A stretch of DNA of 64,000 nt from Pholiota molesta (Eukaryota > Basidiomycota > Agaricomycetes > Agaricales > Strophariaceae). The stretch covers positions 868,001 to 932,000 of the forward strand of contig JACGCK010000005.1 in assembly GCA_014925825.1 (NCBI GenBank). The letters are read 5' to 3'. A program made the position numbers and the translations under genes. Numbering within the stretch: position 1 is the first letter of the stretch; each line of letters starts with the position of its first letter. Shown piece by piece: positions 52,801 to 64,000 of the stretch. Under the pieces are notes generated by a model. It did no database searches. It was not told where the DNA came from and saw only the letters and a program-made list of their open reading frames with translations.

Positions 52801-53806
52801 CCATCGCCTTCCAAAATGTCCATGGTCAGCGTGCCCTCTGTGCGCGGAAATCGCAAGAAAGTTCTCGCCAAAACTGGTCTCATCGTCACGTTGAGCGCCG
52901 CCAACGGAAGCTGGGAGAAGGAGAAAGGAAACGTTATGAATGCTGTAAGGAACAGCGGAGGCTTCGTCGTCGATGAATTGAACACTATTATCAAGATGGA
53001 GGGAAAATTTGCTGCTTCGAACAATCGGTGGACCATCGAAAAAGCTGATGTGAAGTGGATTGGAAATGACGACATCGAGCGTTTGTTCCTGGTGGCCGAT
53101 GACCCCAATCAGAAGCCAAAATACTTGATCGCTTTAGCGCTCGGGATCCCTTGTTTGTCTACGCTTTGGCTCCAGGATTCCGTTGAACTTGTAAGTTGGG
53201 TATCATAATATTTATACTTTTTTCTAATATTTATATCCATCAAGGGCGAAGAGAAAGAGTGGTTTGGGTATATGCTTCCTCAAGGATATTCTGCCGTTCT
53301 GAAGGCTCGTCCATCTCAACAAGTGGATGTTGATTGGGGAAATAGCGTTCATCAGCTGCTGGATATCATGAACAACACTGTCGCGTGCAAGCTATTCGCT
53401 GGTAAATCTATTCTTTGCGTAGGGGCAGACATGCTTTGCCACCCCAAGGGCAAAAGGGTAAGTCTATTCTTGCTTTCAGCTGTGCACTTCATTCAACTAT
53501 CCCACTTTATAGAAAGTGGCTACCGATGAGAAAGCATTAGAAGCCTCAAATGCGGTCCCTCGGATAATTTTGGCCATGGGGGCTGAAGTTGTCGAAGCTG
53601 TCACAGAGCTGCGTTATACTGCAAAGGCGCTAGCCAACTATGATTACGTCGTCATTAGGGAGCCGTGCCAATACGTTCGCGAATTTGCGCAGTGTACCAC
53701 TGTACATTGGGCTTGGGTCAAGGATTGCTTAATCGCCTCTCGTCTTCTCGCTTTGCCTGTGTGGCCACAGCTGCTTGAAGAAGAAGACTACTCTCAAGAG
53801 ACCTGA
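49857..53806 (+). CDS. DNA-damage checkpoint mediator of the Rad9/Crb2/53BP1 type (Tudor plus BRCT)
   Basis: This adaptor would bind modified chromatin at double-strand breaks and relay ATM/ATR signals to effector kinases. The start MDAFDDR is spliced to DPDSSQATQMIQELLERDPS. A long disordered region contains many SQ/TQ sites, including the tight repeat TQPSTQPSTQP near 51045-51075, typical targets of ATM/ATR kinases. An AT-hook-like KKPRGRPPGSGRK lies near 51745-51783. The Tudor domain begins GSRVFALWTQDAHYYPGIVH and continues RYNVKFDDGTEGWVTIDDMR. The C-terminus has BRCT-type sequence: GLIVTLSAANGSWEKEKGNV, YLIALALGIPCLSTLWLQDS and HWAWVKDCLIASRLLALPVW. It ends YSQET. Domain order Tudor-BRCT-BRCT matches Crb2, Rad9 and 53BP1. 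About eight introns. Confidence 0.9.
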
Positions 53807-54472
53807 ACCCAAACCCAGTTTTGAATATTTTATTCTATCTTGGCTTTAAAAAAGTCTGTCTGATTTATTTTCATATCTGTCTTTGAAATTCATCCTCTTC
53901 TTCATTCGATATATGAATGGAAGAAACATTTCAATTTTGTATATATAACTTCTATCTTATACCACACTACTTTTATAAAGGGCTTTTATGACACCTAAAC
54001 ACCTACATAAATACACGTCATATCATTATTACATAGACTCCCGACCAGCTCCTTTTTCAAAGCTTGTTTACTATTCATTGGCTAATGTACATATTGAAAC
54101 TTTATATCATTGCATTTTTTGTAGGATTTATCTTTTCAAGTTCATCACGCTATCTAACTGAAATTTGAAAGTTAATGAAATAATTGTATTCAATGCCACT
54201 AACTAGTCAAGATACTTCAATACGAAGGACAAGTATTATTTTTATGCTGTTTGTCAATGTGATCTTGGCGCGTCCCCAAGCCGCGCGCTTATTGAGTGTG
54301 CGCAGCGGCACAGGTGACAGCGCAATGGCGCATGCATCTCTCGTCCGTTTTGGGAAATTATGCTTTTCTCACGGTGTCTAAAGGTTTGTTGCATCCGGAG
54401 GCATTTCAGAACTCCCAACACTTCCAATATCACTGGCAACCTCCAACTCCTCAATTTCGCGTCTTCTGTGCC
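53807..54472. other. Intergenic, 666 bases
   Basis: AT-rich 3' flank of the Rad9-like gene followed by the upstream region of the chromodomain gene. A GC-rich patch (CGCGTCCCCAAGCCGCGCGC, 54269-54288) and CCGGAGGCATTTCAG-like sequence precede the latter. Open frames here show no family resemblance. Confidence 0.4.
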
Positions 54473-56276
54473 ATGAGCGACATCGACGAGGCTGAATATG
54501 AAGTTGGTCAGTACCTGTATCATCATAACAAACAATTCTTTTCTGAAAACGCGTCTCATTCATCAAAGAATCCGTTGTGGCTGCGAAAGTTGAGGCTGCC
54601 TCGCGGTCGAAAAGATCCAAGCTCATCTGGGTTAGTAGACATTCACATGCGTTACTTCTGCAAATGCTCACCAATCAATTCTTTACTAGAAATTTCTTGT
54701 CAGAGTAAGGCTTCCTTTTGTTCTTGCATACGCACGCAATTCACCTCAGACTTTTCCCCTCTTCAGTGGAAAGGGTATTCAGCAGACGATGATACGTGAG
54801 TGTTTTCCCTGGTACTTATTGTCCTTGTTAACTTGGATGTACTAGCTGGGAGCCTATCGAATCATTTAATGGATCTGAACATCTCGTCGAAGCCTTCTGG
54901 AACCGCTGCACTACCCACGGCAGAGACACAGGCGATATGTCACTTTTCACGGCCGGGGAAGAGTTCAGGCCTGTTGGTCCACCTCGTATGTCATTTTATT
55001 GCTTATTTCTTCTATCATGCGCAAGCTCAGCCCGTATAGGACATAAACCTAAACCTAAATTGGCCGGCACTGAAAGTGCACAAACCATACGTTCTTCAGA
55101 AGAATCGCCTCATCAAGGAAAAGCTCCCGATGTAACCTCAATAACCACAAGGAAACGTCGGCGCGAATCTTCTGATATACTTGAAATTACGGATAGAGCG
55201 ACCAAACGCACTAAAGAAAACACTATCCAACCTCCTCAGTCCTCCGCCTCATCATCGAAAGTGCCAACTACGCGCAGTACGAGGTCTAAAGATGTTGTAA
55301 CCCCCATTTCAATTCCATCGACTTCTGCCAAACAAGCAAGGCTTCGCAAGCCCTCACCGTCAGAGATCGTTTCAGATTCTGATGAAGAGCAGAACGATGT
55401 TCTACGGATGCCTTTTATCTCTCCAAAACATCCAACACAACAAGCTACATCTTCAAAAGCTAAAGAGAAGGCAAAGAGGCAAGAATCGCCTATTATCATC
55501 GAAGATGATTCTCCGCCGAGAGTCGCTAAGGCTAATCCACCTCAGCCTGTCGAAGATGATTCACGAAGAATCCCTGCCCATCGAGAACGTTTGGCAAAAC
55601 CTCGTGTAAAGCTGGTTGATGACCCTTCAACACTTTCTATGGCAAATGTATCCAATAAAACTCGTGCTGCAGGACGCGCTACTGCTAAGGCATCGTCGAC
55701 AGCACCAACTCAACCTTCTCCAACTCGTATGACTAGATCTCGCCCAGGCCCAGGCCGCTCCTCTACAGGGCTTGTACAGCAGAAACATGTTAGTTCTCTG
55801 CTTATTGCAGAAAAAGGCTCTCTGAAAACTATCAAGGGCAAATATGACAAGTCTCCAACGGCCCCTGAGGCCGGTATGCAGTCAGACGCCGTTGATTTGA
55901 TGGATGTAGACGCGGACATGGAGTCTCCCCCGTCGGCTGAGGAATTGTTACGATTGGCGGGCCTCAATACAAAAGCAGCTGAAACTCTCTCTGATTTCGA
56001 AGAAGATGATACTGATACGAACGCTGGAAATCCAATGAAGCCTGCGGAACAAATAGAAACCAAAGATGAGATGCCAGTCACATTGGAAAAGAAAGATGAA
56101 CAACAGCAGCTACGTAAAGAAAGGTTCTTCTTTCACATTGTAGATGCTAGGCTATATCTGATTCTTTTATAGTCTTGACCAAGCAAAACATAACCTTTTC
56201 CCTGACCCAAGACCTTCGATGCCTGCCACTTTCGGCCTGAATTGGGGCAGGTCGACAATCTTTGGTCCATTGTAAG
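54473..56276 (+). CDS. Chromodomain protein with long disordered tail
   Basis: The start MSDIDEAEYEVE begins directly with a chromodomain. Splicing gives SVVAAKVEAASRSKRSKLIW, then a 15-base micro-exon (KFLVR, 54690-54704), then WKGYSADDDTWEPIESFNG and LVEAFWNRC. The aromatic-cage positions (Y of EYEVE, W and Y of RWKGY) are present, so methyl-lysine binding, probably of histone H3, is expected. The rest is low-complexity with basic (TRKRRRES) and acidic Ser-rich segments and several SIM-like stretches (SPIIIEDDSPP), and has no chromo-shadow domain, so it is not a classic HP1/Swi6. The final exon ends RSTIFGPL at 56276. An alternative last splice would extend it to about 56440, leaving only seven bases before the next ATG. 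Confidence 0.82.
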
Positions 56277-56447
56277 CCAACAGTTCTTGTCTTGTCCTGC
56301 TCGATTCCTGAATCAATCCTTCCTTAGGGCCTTGGGACCGGATCCAGAAACAGATCAGTAAGCCTTTCATACGTGGCTATTGGCCATTCATGGCTGATAT
56401 ATAGCAGATCAAGCACTTCGCGCCTTCTTCTGAATCTTGACACCTCC

Positions 56448-56948
56448 ATGGCTATTCCTACTCTTGTTGCGGAAGCATCGCAATCAGTACGAACATTTTT
56501 CAATACGAAAGTGGATAACGCCCAAGTCCCTGGTAAATTCTATGGTACTGAAGCCGCCCTTTCTCTTCTTGCGACCGTGCGGGCAACAGGGCAGTCTGCT
56601 ACTATAGTCGTCGCTGACAATGCCACGGGCGAAGAGAAGAAGCATTTCGAGCACTTTCTTAGACGTCTTGAGGACGGAGAAATCGTAAGCATACAATACC
56701 ATAACTTCGGACTTCTAGCTAATCCCTCATAGTTTGTTTCTATGACCGGAGTCCAGATGGTAGTATTCTCTTCGTCTAGCAGCACCCTCCTCTCTTCAAG
56801 GTTAAACACGCCTGCAACTCTTCTCAATCAGCCAGGGAAGGTCCTGGTATCCCATGTCGACGTGGAAAACCCTTCTGGTTTTGCAGATGCTGCAGCCAAT
56901 GCAGACCCAAGACGATGGATCCAATATCTTGTCAACATTGACAAGTAG
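56448..56948 (+). CDS. Small conserved-looking protein of unknown function
   Basis: Two exons encode about 145 residues: MAIPTLVAEASQSVRTFFNT, GKFYGTEAALSLLATVRATG, then EEKKHFEHFLRRLEDGEI joined after an intron (about 56684-56730) to FVSMTGVQMVVFSSS, and the end RRWIQYLVNIDK. It shows no signal peptide or membrane helix and reads as a compact alpha/beta protein. I do not recognise the family. It starts 171 bases after the chromodomain gene on the same strand. Confidence 0.65.
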
Positions 56949-57436
56949 AGTAGTTGTCACCGGATCCATGGCTTTTTTTGTGTAGTGCTTATATTTTTTC
57001 TCTGTCCGTCTCACGATAATATTTCCTCCAAGCTGCTCTGTCTAATGTGAATTAACAATTGCTTTCCTATCTCAATTTGCTCTACCATTCGTCATTGCAT
57101 GATAAATTTCGCTCAATGTGGAAACATTTTCAACCTCGAATCGTGTGATATTGCCCTGTATAGGCCCTCAAGCGCAACTCAAGCCTCAGACTGTAGATTA
57201 AATAAACTTACATAGCAAATGTTGGCTGTTTACAACAATGTGTTACATGTAGTACCGCGCATGTCACATTCACGTGACCTTCCACGCGACGCGTTCATAC
57301 ATATTGTTTGGCTGACCTGAAATAGCTCGCCAAGACTTCGGCAACCGACTCATTTCCCAACTTACATATCAACGACAAACCAAGGCCTAGTTTTTTGCCT
57401 TTTTTTCTGACCTACGACAATTTCTTGCTCATAAAT
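56949..57436. promoter_or_regulatory. Upstream region of RAD54 with a MluI box and E-box
   Basis: ACGCGT lies at 57289-57294, about 140 bases before the RAD54 ATG, and CACGTG lies just upstream (57271-57276). RAD54 is cell-cycle and damage regulated in yeasts; control here by an MBF-like factor is inferred from the motif only. Confidence 0.42.
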
Positions 57437-60400
57437 ATGCTTCGACGGATCCCGACAACCGCAGATGGCAAAGTCGTCGACCGATTGCAGGAGAGCAGCC
57501 GCATTAATCGCCCTTTCAAACCCCCAACTCTTGCGACAGCGAAACATGTTCAGCCTCCACGGAAGCGAAAGCGAGTCTCTTATAAAGAGCAGGAACTTGA
57601 TGGCTCAGATTCGGATACAGAACGCGCCAAAAAGAAACAGAAGAAGTCAATGGACAAAGATGGTGTCTATCATAACGAAGAGGAGCTACTCGCTGCAATT
57701 CCAAAATACCCTGTCTATTCTGTCAAACCTTTTAGTGAAATTGGCGCTCGAAGATTCTCGTTGCCAACCATGCGAAGTAAAGATGGTACAGCAGTCCTTC
57801 TTCAGTCGACAAATGCGTCTCTTGGTGTTCGACCACCAACGAAAATTATGCCAAGGCCGCTTCATGATCCTATGGAGGACCATGCCATAGTTCTCTACGA
57901 TCCAACAATCGACGACCGTGAAACCGATGAGGAAAAGAAGGAACGAGAGAAAGAGGAAGCAAAGAAACGAGAAGCCAAGGAAGCAAGGGAAAAGACCGCA
58001 GGTCTGTTTAATCCACACAAGAGTCTGAAGTCCATCCTTGGCGAGGGAACGGACAAGGTCAAAGTCCAAAAGGTTCCTGTGGTCATTGATCCTCGGTTAT
58101 CAAAAGTTCTTCGTCCTCATCAAGTTGAGGGTGTCAAGGTACGTTGTTGCTTGCATCTATTCGTTCCGATGCTCATCCCCGTAGTTCCTTTACAAATGCA
58201 CGACAGGAATGTTGGTGGATAACCAGTATGGCTGCATTATGGCGGATGAAATGGGTCTCGGAAAAACCTTACAATGTATTGCCTTGTTGTGGACCTTATT
58301 GAAACAGTCTCCACGTCCAGGAAAGCCGACCATAGAGAAATGTATCATTGCCTGCCCCTCTAGTTTGGTAAAAAATTGGGCGAATGAGTTAGGTGAGCAA
58401 AGTACTTTCTATCTAATATACCATTCCCAGAAACCTTATGTTATGACAGTCAAATGGCTGGGTCCTGGTACAATAACTCCCCTCGCTGTGGATGGGAAAG
58501 GGACAAAAGCAAACCTTTTGGAAGCTGTAGCGCGGTGGGTAGCAGCGCGCGGCCGCAATGTAACACAACCTGGTATGTCTTACGAATGTATCATATCATC
58601 CATTCTCTGAATACCATTCTTATACTTCCAGTTATGATCGTCTCATACGAGACACTGCGTACATTAACTGCTTATATAGCCAATTGTGAAATTGGATTAT
58701 TATTATGCGATGAAGGACATCGGCTAAAGAATTCGGGTAACAAGTGTTATATTTTATCTCGCGAGACCATTTATACTTATTTATAACGTGTAGACTCCCT
58801 TACCTTCCAGGCCTTGCATGGATTAAAAGTATCTCGACGAGTCATATTGACAGGAACACCTATACAGGTACGTCTTAATAATGATGACCTGCCATGAATC
58901 TGACATTGCATTAGAATGACCTTTCTGAATATTTCTCGCTTCTGAACTTCGCAAACCCTAATTTCTTGGGAAGTAAAAACGATTTAGGAAGAATTTCGAG
59001 CACGCTATTATTCGGGGCGAGACTCCCTAGCTAGCGATGAAATCAAAGCTGCGTCGGAAAAGAAACTGAAAGAGTTAGGCGGACTTGTCACCAAGTTCAT
59101 CATCCGTAGAACCAACGACTTGCTGTCCAAATACTGTAAGTTTATGTTTTTCTACGTCACCTGTCTCAGACTGACTTCTCATAGTGCCTGTCAAGTACGA
59201 ACAAGTCGTGTTTTGTAGATTATCCGACTTCCAACTGTCTTTATACCGTCACTTCATCACCTCCCCAGAAATTAAAGCTCTGCTTCGAGGCCAAGATTCT
59301 CAGCCGCTTAAAGCCATCAATATCTTGAAGAAGTTGTGTAATCACCCCGAACTCCTTAATCTGCCAGACGATTTGAAAGGGAGCGAGTCTCTAATACCGG
59401 AAGGATTTGGAGGTGCCGGAGCTAACGCAAGAGATAAAGGCCGAAATCAGACAGTACGATGCGATTGGGGGGGCAAATTCATGGTTTTGGATAGGTATAG
59501 TCCCAGCTTCACACATCGCAGACAGTGCTCATGTTCTTCTTCAGATTCTTGCACCATATACACACTCAAACAGACGACAAGATTGTTCTGATCAGCAACT
59601 ATACTCAAACCCTCGATCTTTTTGAAAAATTATGTCGCAGCAAAAAGTAAGTTTGCGGTCTTCGGCAGATTTCTTTTATACTAATGGTTCTTTGAAGGTA
59701 TGCGTTTTTCAGACTGGACGGCACAATGACAATTAGCAAACGCCAAAAGCTGGTTGATCAATTTAATGATCCTAATGGGAAGGAATTCATCTTCCTTCTT
59801 AGTAGCAAAGCTGGTGGTTGTGGTATCAACCTTATTGGCGCCAATCGCCTTATTCTGTTCGATCCAGGTACACATCAAATGGATCTATCTCACCATCCCC
59901 CGGCCCCCTTCTGATAAATTCTTCATTAGATTGGAATCCAGCAGCCGATCAGCAAGCTTTAGCGCGTGTATGGCGTGACGGCCAGAAAAAAGAATGTATG
60001 TCGGACCTTTTGCATCATTGTTTCACATCTCAAGAATGGCATCAATTTATTTCTCTTTCTCTCATAGGTTTTGTGTATCGCTTCATTTCCACTGGTACTA
60101 TCGAAGAAAAAATCTTTCAACGCCAGGCCAATAAACAAGCACTTTCATCAGCTGTGGTTGATGAAAAAGAAGATACAGAGCGACATTTCTCCATAGATGC
60201 TCTTCGACAGCTCTTCCTTTTCAACGAAGATACCATCTGTGATACTCACGATACTTTCAAATGCAAGAGATGTAAGGACGGACGACAGGTTATCAAAGCA
60301 CCGGCGCTTCTTTACGGCGATGCAAGCACGTATGTGATCATGGAATTGATGATTCTCATATTGGCTAATTTATGATGGCCTGGACTAGGTGGAACCATTT

Positions 60401-60497
60401 TACGAATGTTGAGCTCAAGAACAACCACGACGATCTTCTTCGTGCTGAATGTGGTTCACCTGAAGTTTCATTTGCATTCCAATATATCAGTCATTGA
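57437..60497 (+). CDS. RAD54: Homologous-recombination motor ATPase Rad54 (SNF2 family), two apparent frame breaks
   Basis: Rad54 translocates on dsDNA and helps Rad51 filaments find and invade homologous DNA. The N-terminus ([20 protein letters not shown]) is basic, then [19 protein letters not shown] leads to the SNF2 core. Motif I is [12 protein letters not shown] and motif II is [29 protein letters not shown] is motif III, followed by [16 protein letters not shown]. The C-terminal lobe has [35 protein letters not shown] and [20 protein letters not shown]. The end [10 protein letters not shown] is the Rad54 signature. About 14 introns. Between 58983 and 59017 the conserved [20 protein letters not shown] is spread over three frames; one T added at TTT 58983-58985 and one G at GGGG 59014-59017 restores it. 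All catalytic motifs are intact. Confidence 0.96.
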
Positions 60498-60667
60498 TAC
60501 AGACATGTGAACATTCTTTTCTTTCTTTCCTCTTGCATGTAGGTTCACAAAACAGGGACATTATAGGGTTAATCATTAAATAATATGAATGCTTCCATGG
60601 TTGAATAATACAATTGCAGATACAGCTAAACAAACGACTTAGTATGACATTGAAATTGAACTACTTA

Positions 60668-61887
60668 TTATTGCACCACGTCGTCCCAACTGCCCCATTC
60701 TCCTCCCACTCGGCGAACTCTGACCTTCTCTCCCGTTGCACCGAAATATGAAGCGTTGAACCACGATTTGATTTCTTCCTCCCCGAAAGGCCCGAAAGTT
60801 TGTTCTGTCTGTCCTACATCCGGTGTGCTCCATTTATACTCGTATTTAACATCTGCGGACTGTGGCTCCCAGGTTTCATCAACTGTTGCAGATGAACGGA
60901 CACTCCGTACTAGTTCTTCGTATGTTTTGCTGTAGATGTCCGTATCTCCCAGCGACATGAGATTTGACGCTAAATGGGTAATCGTCTCGATGTCCGTAGG
61001 TGAATTGATCTGCTGATTATCCACATCCATTGCGCTTGCGTCAGCGGCTTGTTGTTTTGATCTGGAAAGTGTAATACTAGCGTAAGAAATGGCAAATATT
61101 TGATTCAAATGCCCTACCTTTTCGTTTGAGTCTTTTTTGATTTAACACCCAAGCGCTGCAAAGCCTCCAAGACTGTCTCCCCCTTTTTCAGAAGTGGGAG
61201 AAGTTGCTGTTCCCATGCGATCTTTCCCCCGCTCTCCTGCAGTTCCTTCTCCTCTGCAGCCATGCGTTCCTTTTGCTTCTTCTCCTGCTCTTTTTTGCGT
61301 CGTCGGGCAAGCTTGATCTCCCGTTCATCCAAACCTTCCATCCAACGATCATGCATGCCGTGTGGATCGACTATGCGCACGTAACTGCCATCTTCCGTGA
61401 ACTTTCCTTCCTCCATCTCTTCGCGCATATTGAATGATGAAAGTTCGAAACCCATTCCCGCTTTCTTTCTTCTCTCTGCATCGTCTTCATCTTCAGGTTC
61501 GTCTTCTTCGTTGGACCCATCCCCTTCCGAATCGTTTCCAAACTCCTGGCCTTCAATATCGGCTAGGCGCATGTACTTCTCCTCCTTCTTCGCGGACGTT
61601 TCCTCCTTTTCTTCCGTGTCCACAGCGAACATATCGTCGACATCATCTTCGCCTTTCTTCCTGCTCGATACAACGCCTTCTCCGTCATCCGTAGAATCAG
61701 ATTCATAGCCCTCAGTTTTAACCCTGCCCTTGCGTGATGATTCTTCGAGGGCGGATTCAACTTGCTCGGCGAAGTGGATTGGATCCTCGGTGGGTTCTAC
61801 GAAGCGCGTCTTCTTTGAGGTGTGGGTAGATGAGGTAGATGTCTCATTTTGCGTTGCAGCTCGTTTCTTGCCTCCGCGAGATGCCAT
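60668..61887 (-). CDS. LIN1: Lin1/CD2BP2-like U5 snRNP protein with GYF domain
   Basis: This is a spliceosome assembly factor (U5-52K type) that leaves before activation of the tri-snRNP. The start MASRGGKKRAATQNETSTSS is at 61887. The acidic N-terminal half has GYESDSTDDGEGVVSSRKKG and EKYMRLADIEGQEFGND. The family core reads GMGFELSSFNMREEMEEGKF and PHGMHDRWMEGLDEREIKLA. After one intron the C-terminal GYF domain follows: YEYKWSTPDVGQTEQTFGPF, then IKSWFNASYFGATGEKVRVR and the end GSWDDVVQ. The GYF signature is degenerate (GPF with a Phe), as often seen in fungal Lin1 proteins. It is convergent with RAD54. Confidence 0.88.
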
Positions 61888-62223
61888 AGTGCTGGGTATG
61901 AACAAGCTGCGCCACGGCCTCGCAGATTCAAGTGCTATTTGTGTCTGTTATAAGCGAATGATGCTGATATTAACACCGTATTTCAAGGCGTTCATAGTAA
62001 GATCTGAAGGTAAATTCTGTGGCTGGTAGAACATACTTGTACATCATATCAGAAACTTGCCTCGTTGGTCAGATTTGATAGTTTTTCCTGAATTTCAAGT
62101 TGGAAAGGTGGTCATGACGGACCTGGCCGGACCGCTGCGACGATAAGTGTGTAACCGAAAATGGTAACCGAGCCATCTGCTAAGTTCGGCTCTTGGCTCT
62201 GCTCTTGCCCTTGCCCTTGCATT
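61888..62223. promoter_or_regulatory. Divergent promoter of LIN1 and the PQ-loop gene
   Basis: 336 bases between divergent ATGs. A short GCTCTTGCCCTTGCCCTTGC repetition lies just before the plus-strand ATG. No known operator seen. Confidence 0.35.
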
Positions 62224-63936
62224 ATGTTCGACTCGCTGTCGGTCAGCGACCTTTTGGGCTATGCGTCTATAGGATGTTGGCTTGGGGCTCAGTTTCCGTG
62301 AGTGCATCTTTTTCTGGTCTGTGTGTCCTCTTAAGTCAGTATGCGTATAGCCAGGTGGTCGAAAACATCAAATTACAGTCGTGTGAAGGGCTGGCCTTAC
62401 CCTTCCTCGCCAACTGGCTAATGGGTACTGTTTGAAGCTTCAAAGCGTGGTCCTTTTTAACTAACTTAATATTTGTTTCTTCAGGCGATATCTCTAACCT
62501 TGTTGGCTGTATCTTAACCCACCAGCTTCCATTTCAGGTGCGCATATATTGATATCTAATGATGACGACCTGACATTTTGCCATAATTCTATCCTGCAGA
62601 CGTATCTGGCGACATATTTTGTATGCGTGGATTTCATGTTAGTTGCCCAATATTATTACTACTACAAGCCTCCAAAAGGCCCTCCATCTGTCCTCGGCCA
62701 CATTCGCTCTGCCACAACCCCGGGTGCGATACGCCGTATGTCAATTGATAGAGGCGCATCAAGATATCGCACATTATCAGCTGTGGCATCGAACGTCGCA
62801 GCAGCGGCTGCGCTAGCGGCGCAACAAGACGGGACAGATGAACGAAGGTCCTCTACTCGCTATTCCAAAAGGATTGACCGCCAGCATGCCGTCGATGAAA
62901 ATACCCGTGGCGCGTCTCACGTAAGGGACGGAGACGAAGAAGAATGCGAAGACAACATCATCCCGTCATCCATGATCGAAAGTTTTCGCTCAGAGCGTGC
63001 AGGAGACCAACCCTCAAAACGAGTATCTTGGAGTATCGAACGCAGTAGAGGTCGCGCAGCTAGCGTGGGACGGCCTATCACATCTCCTATACCAACTTCT
63101 CTGCAACTTCTATCCGAAGAATCTATTCCATTTCCTCGAAGCGCGGGCGCGACACATCCAGACACCGATCTGAACGAACCTATTGTCTCAAGCCGAGGAA
63201 CAAGAGCGTCAAGGAAAGGGTCGACTATGGTTTTTCTAGGCATTTGGGCCCTATTCAGCATCGGAACGCTAGCAAGTCAGAGAGGCGTCTCACCGAGTGC
63301 AAGCACAGCCAATGTTGGACGCGTTCTTTCCTCGATTAAAGTCACCAGTATAGTACCTATAGCCCTTGATAACAGTCGAAGTCCGCGTGATATATCCCAT
63401 AAAGACTCATTCGCATTCAATCTCGAATTGGCATCCAGTAAATCAAGTATAGAATATACCAATGCGGAAGAAGATCCTCATGAAGACCCCACATCCGAGC
63501 AAGTGCTAGGACGGATTTTTGCCTGGCTGTGCACGACCCTCTATCTCACTTCACGGTTACCTCAAATTTGGAAGAATGTGAGTTTCTTGGCATATACCGG
63601 CGAATTTCCGCTGATGATCCATTTAGTATGTCAGAAAATCAGTAGAGGTCGGTCTAGTCGTTCCCCAGCTGACAGCTATGTCTCGCAATAATACTAACGG
63701 CGATTTAGGGCCTTTCTATGTATTTGTTTGTATTCGCATTCCTTGGAAACTGCTTCTACGTATCATCTATTCTGGTTTCACCGAGACGCTTCTTGCCACC
63801 TCCAGGATCGACTCAATTTATTAGAGAAAGTATACCGTATGTCGCTATTTATGACTCGCTTTCCTTTCGCTCACCCAATGAAATAGATACCTCCTTGGAA
63901 GCGGAGGCACCCTCGTATTCGATATCACTATCGTAG
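62224..63936 (+). CDS. PQ-loop repeat transporter (vacuolar cationic amino-acid exporter, Ypq/PQLC2 type)
   Basis: This seven-helix lysosome/vacuole membrane protein likely exports basic amino acids. Exon 1 reads MFDSLSVSDLLGYASIGCWL and GAQFP, then splicing gives the first PQ motif (FPQVVENIKLQSCEGLALPF) followed by LANWLMGDISNLVGCILTHQ. TYLATYFVCVDFMLVAQYYY follows. A long Ser/Arg-rich cytosolic loop of about 200 residues precedes the second PQ repeat: YLTSRLPQIWKN joined through a 21-base exon (YVRKSVE) to GLSMYLFVFAFLGNCFYVSS. The tail ends SYSISLS. Both PQ dipeptides are present. The loop is longer than in yeast Ypq1 and could be a regulatory or sorting region. Confidence 0.9.
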
Positions 63937-64000
63937 CACAATCATTTTGCTACAAGCCTCGACACAAACGCCACTCAGTAGCACATATCCGGCCGTTAGA

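Noticed and set aside
61204..61708. Plus-strand Ser/Leu-rich frames over LIN1
   Set aside because: Antisense shadows of the Lys/Glu-rich LIN1 sequence.

Overview
The window is nuclear DNA of a filamentous basidiomycete, most likely an Agaricomycete. Evidence: genes are dense (about 25 in 64 kb) and cut by many short GT-AG introns of about 50-65 bases. Protein families such as Med16, the condensin G subunit, Rpc82, NatB-Naa25 and a Crb2/53BP1-like Rad9 read as fungal, and a nicotinamide nucleotide transhydrogenase is present. I saw no bacterial operon signals, CRISPR array, rRNA or tRNA.

Layout. 0-6.1 kb: 3' end of an external alternative NADH dehydrogenase with an EF-hand, GPI mannosyltransferase III (minus), and an acidic protein of unknown function. 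6.7-18 kb: condensin subunit Ycg1/CAP-G (minus), Pol III subunit Rpc82, and histone chaperone Spt16. 18-29 kb: a NUDIX ADP-sugar hydrolase (minus), NatB subunit Naa25/Mdm20, RPA32 (Rfa2), a GDSL esterase (minus), a second divergent RPA32-like gene (minus), a tiny Nce101-like protein, and proteasome chaperone Psmg3 (minus). 29-38 kb: Mediator Med16, a condensation-type acyltransferase ending in -SKL (minus), tRNA pseudouridine synthase Pus4, and a DHDPS-family aldolase. 38-40.5 kb: a gene-poor 2.6-kb stretch with two related inverted repeats. 40.5-49.3 kb: mitochondrial NAD(P) transhydrogenase, a nucleotide-sugar transporter (minus), and a Ser/Thr-rich single-pass membrane protein (minus). 49.8-64 kb: a Rad9/Crb2/53BP1-type checkpoint mediator, a chromodomain protein, a small unknown protein, Rad54, a Lin1/CD2BP2 splicing protein (minus), and a PQ-loop transporter.

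Many genes serve the nucleus: RPA32 (twice), Rad54, the Rad9 homologue, condensin, Spt16, Rpc82, Med16 and a chromodomain protein. They are separate transcription units and do not form a cluster in the biosynthetic sense. Four of these promoters carry ACGCGT (MluI cell-cycle box), which could give a shared G1/S timing.

The least expected content is the second RPA32-like gene 1.7 kb from the normal one, the peroxisomal signal on the acyltransferase, and about ten places where one base seems to be missing from conserved coding sequence, nearly all in homopolymer runs. The last looks like a sequencing artefact and should be corrected before any gene here is called broken. I found no clear undescribed multi-gene system. 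Exon joins were inferred by eye from GT-AG signals and protein conservation.
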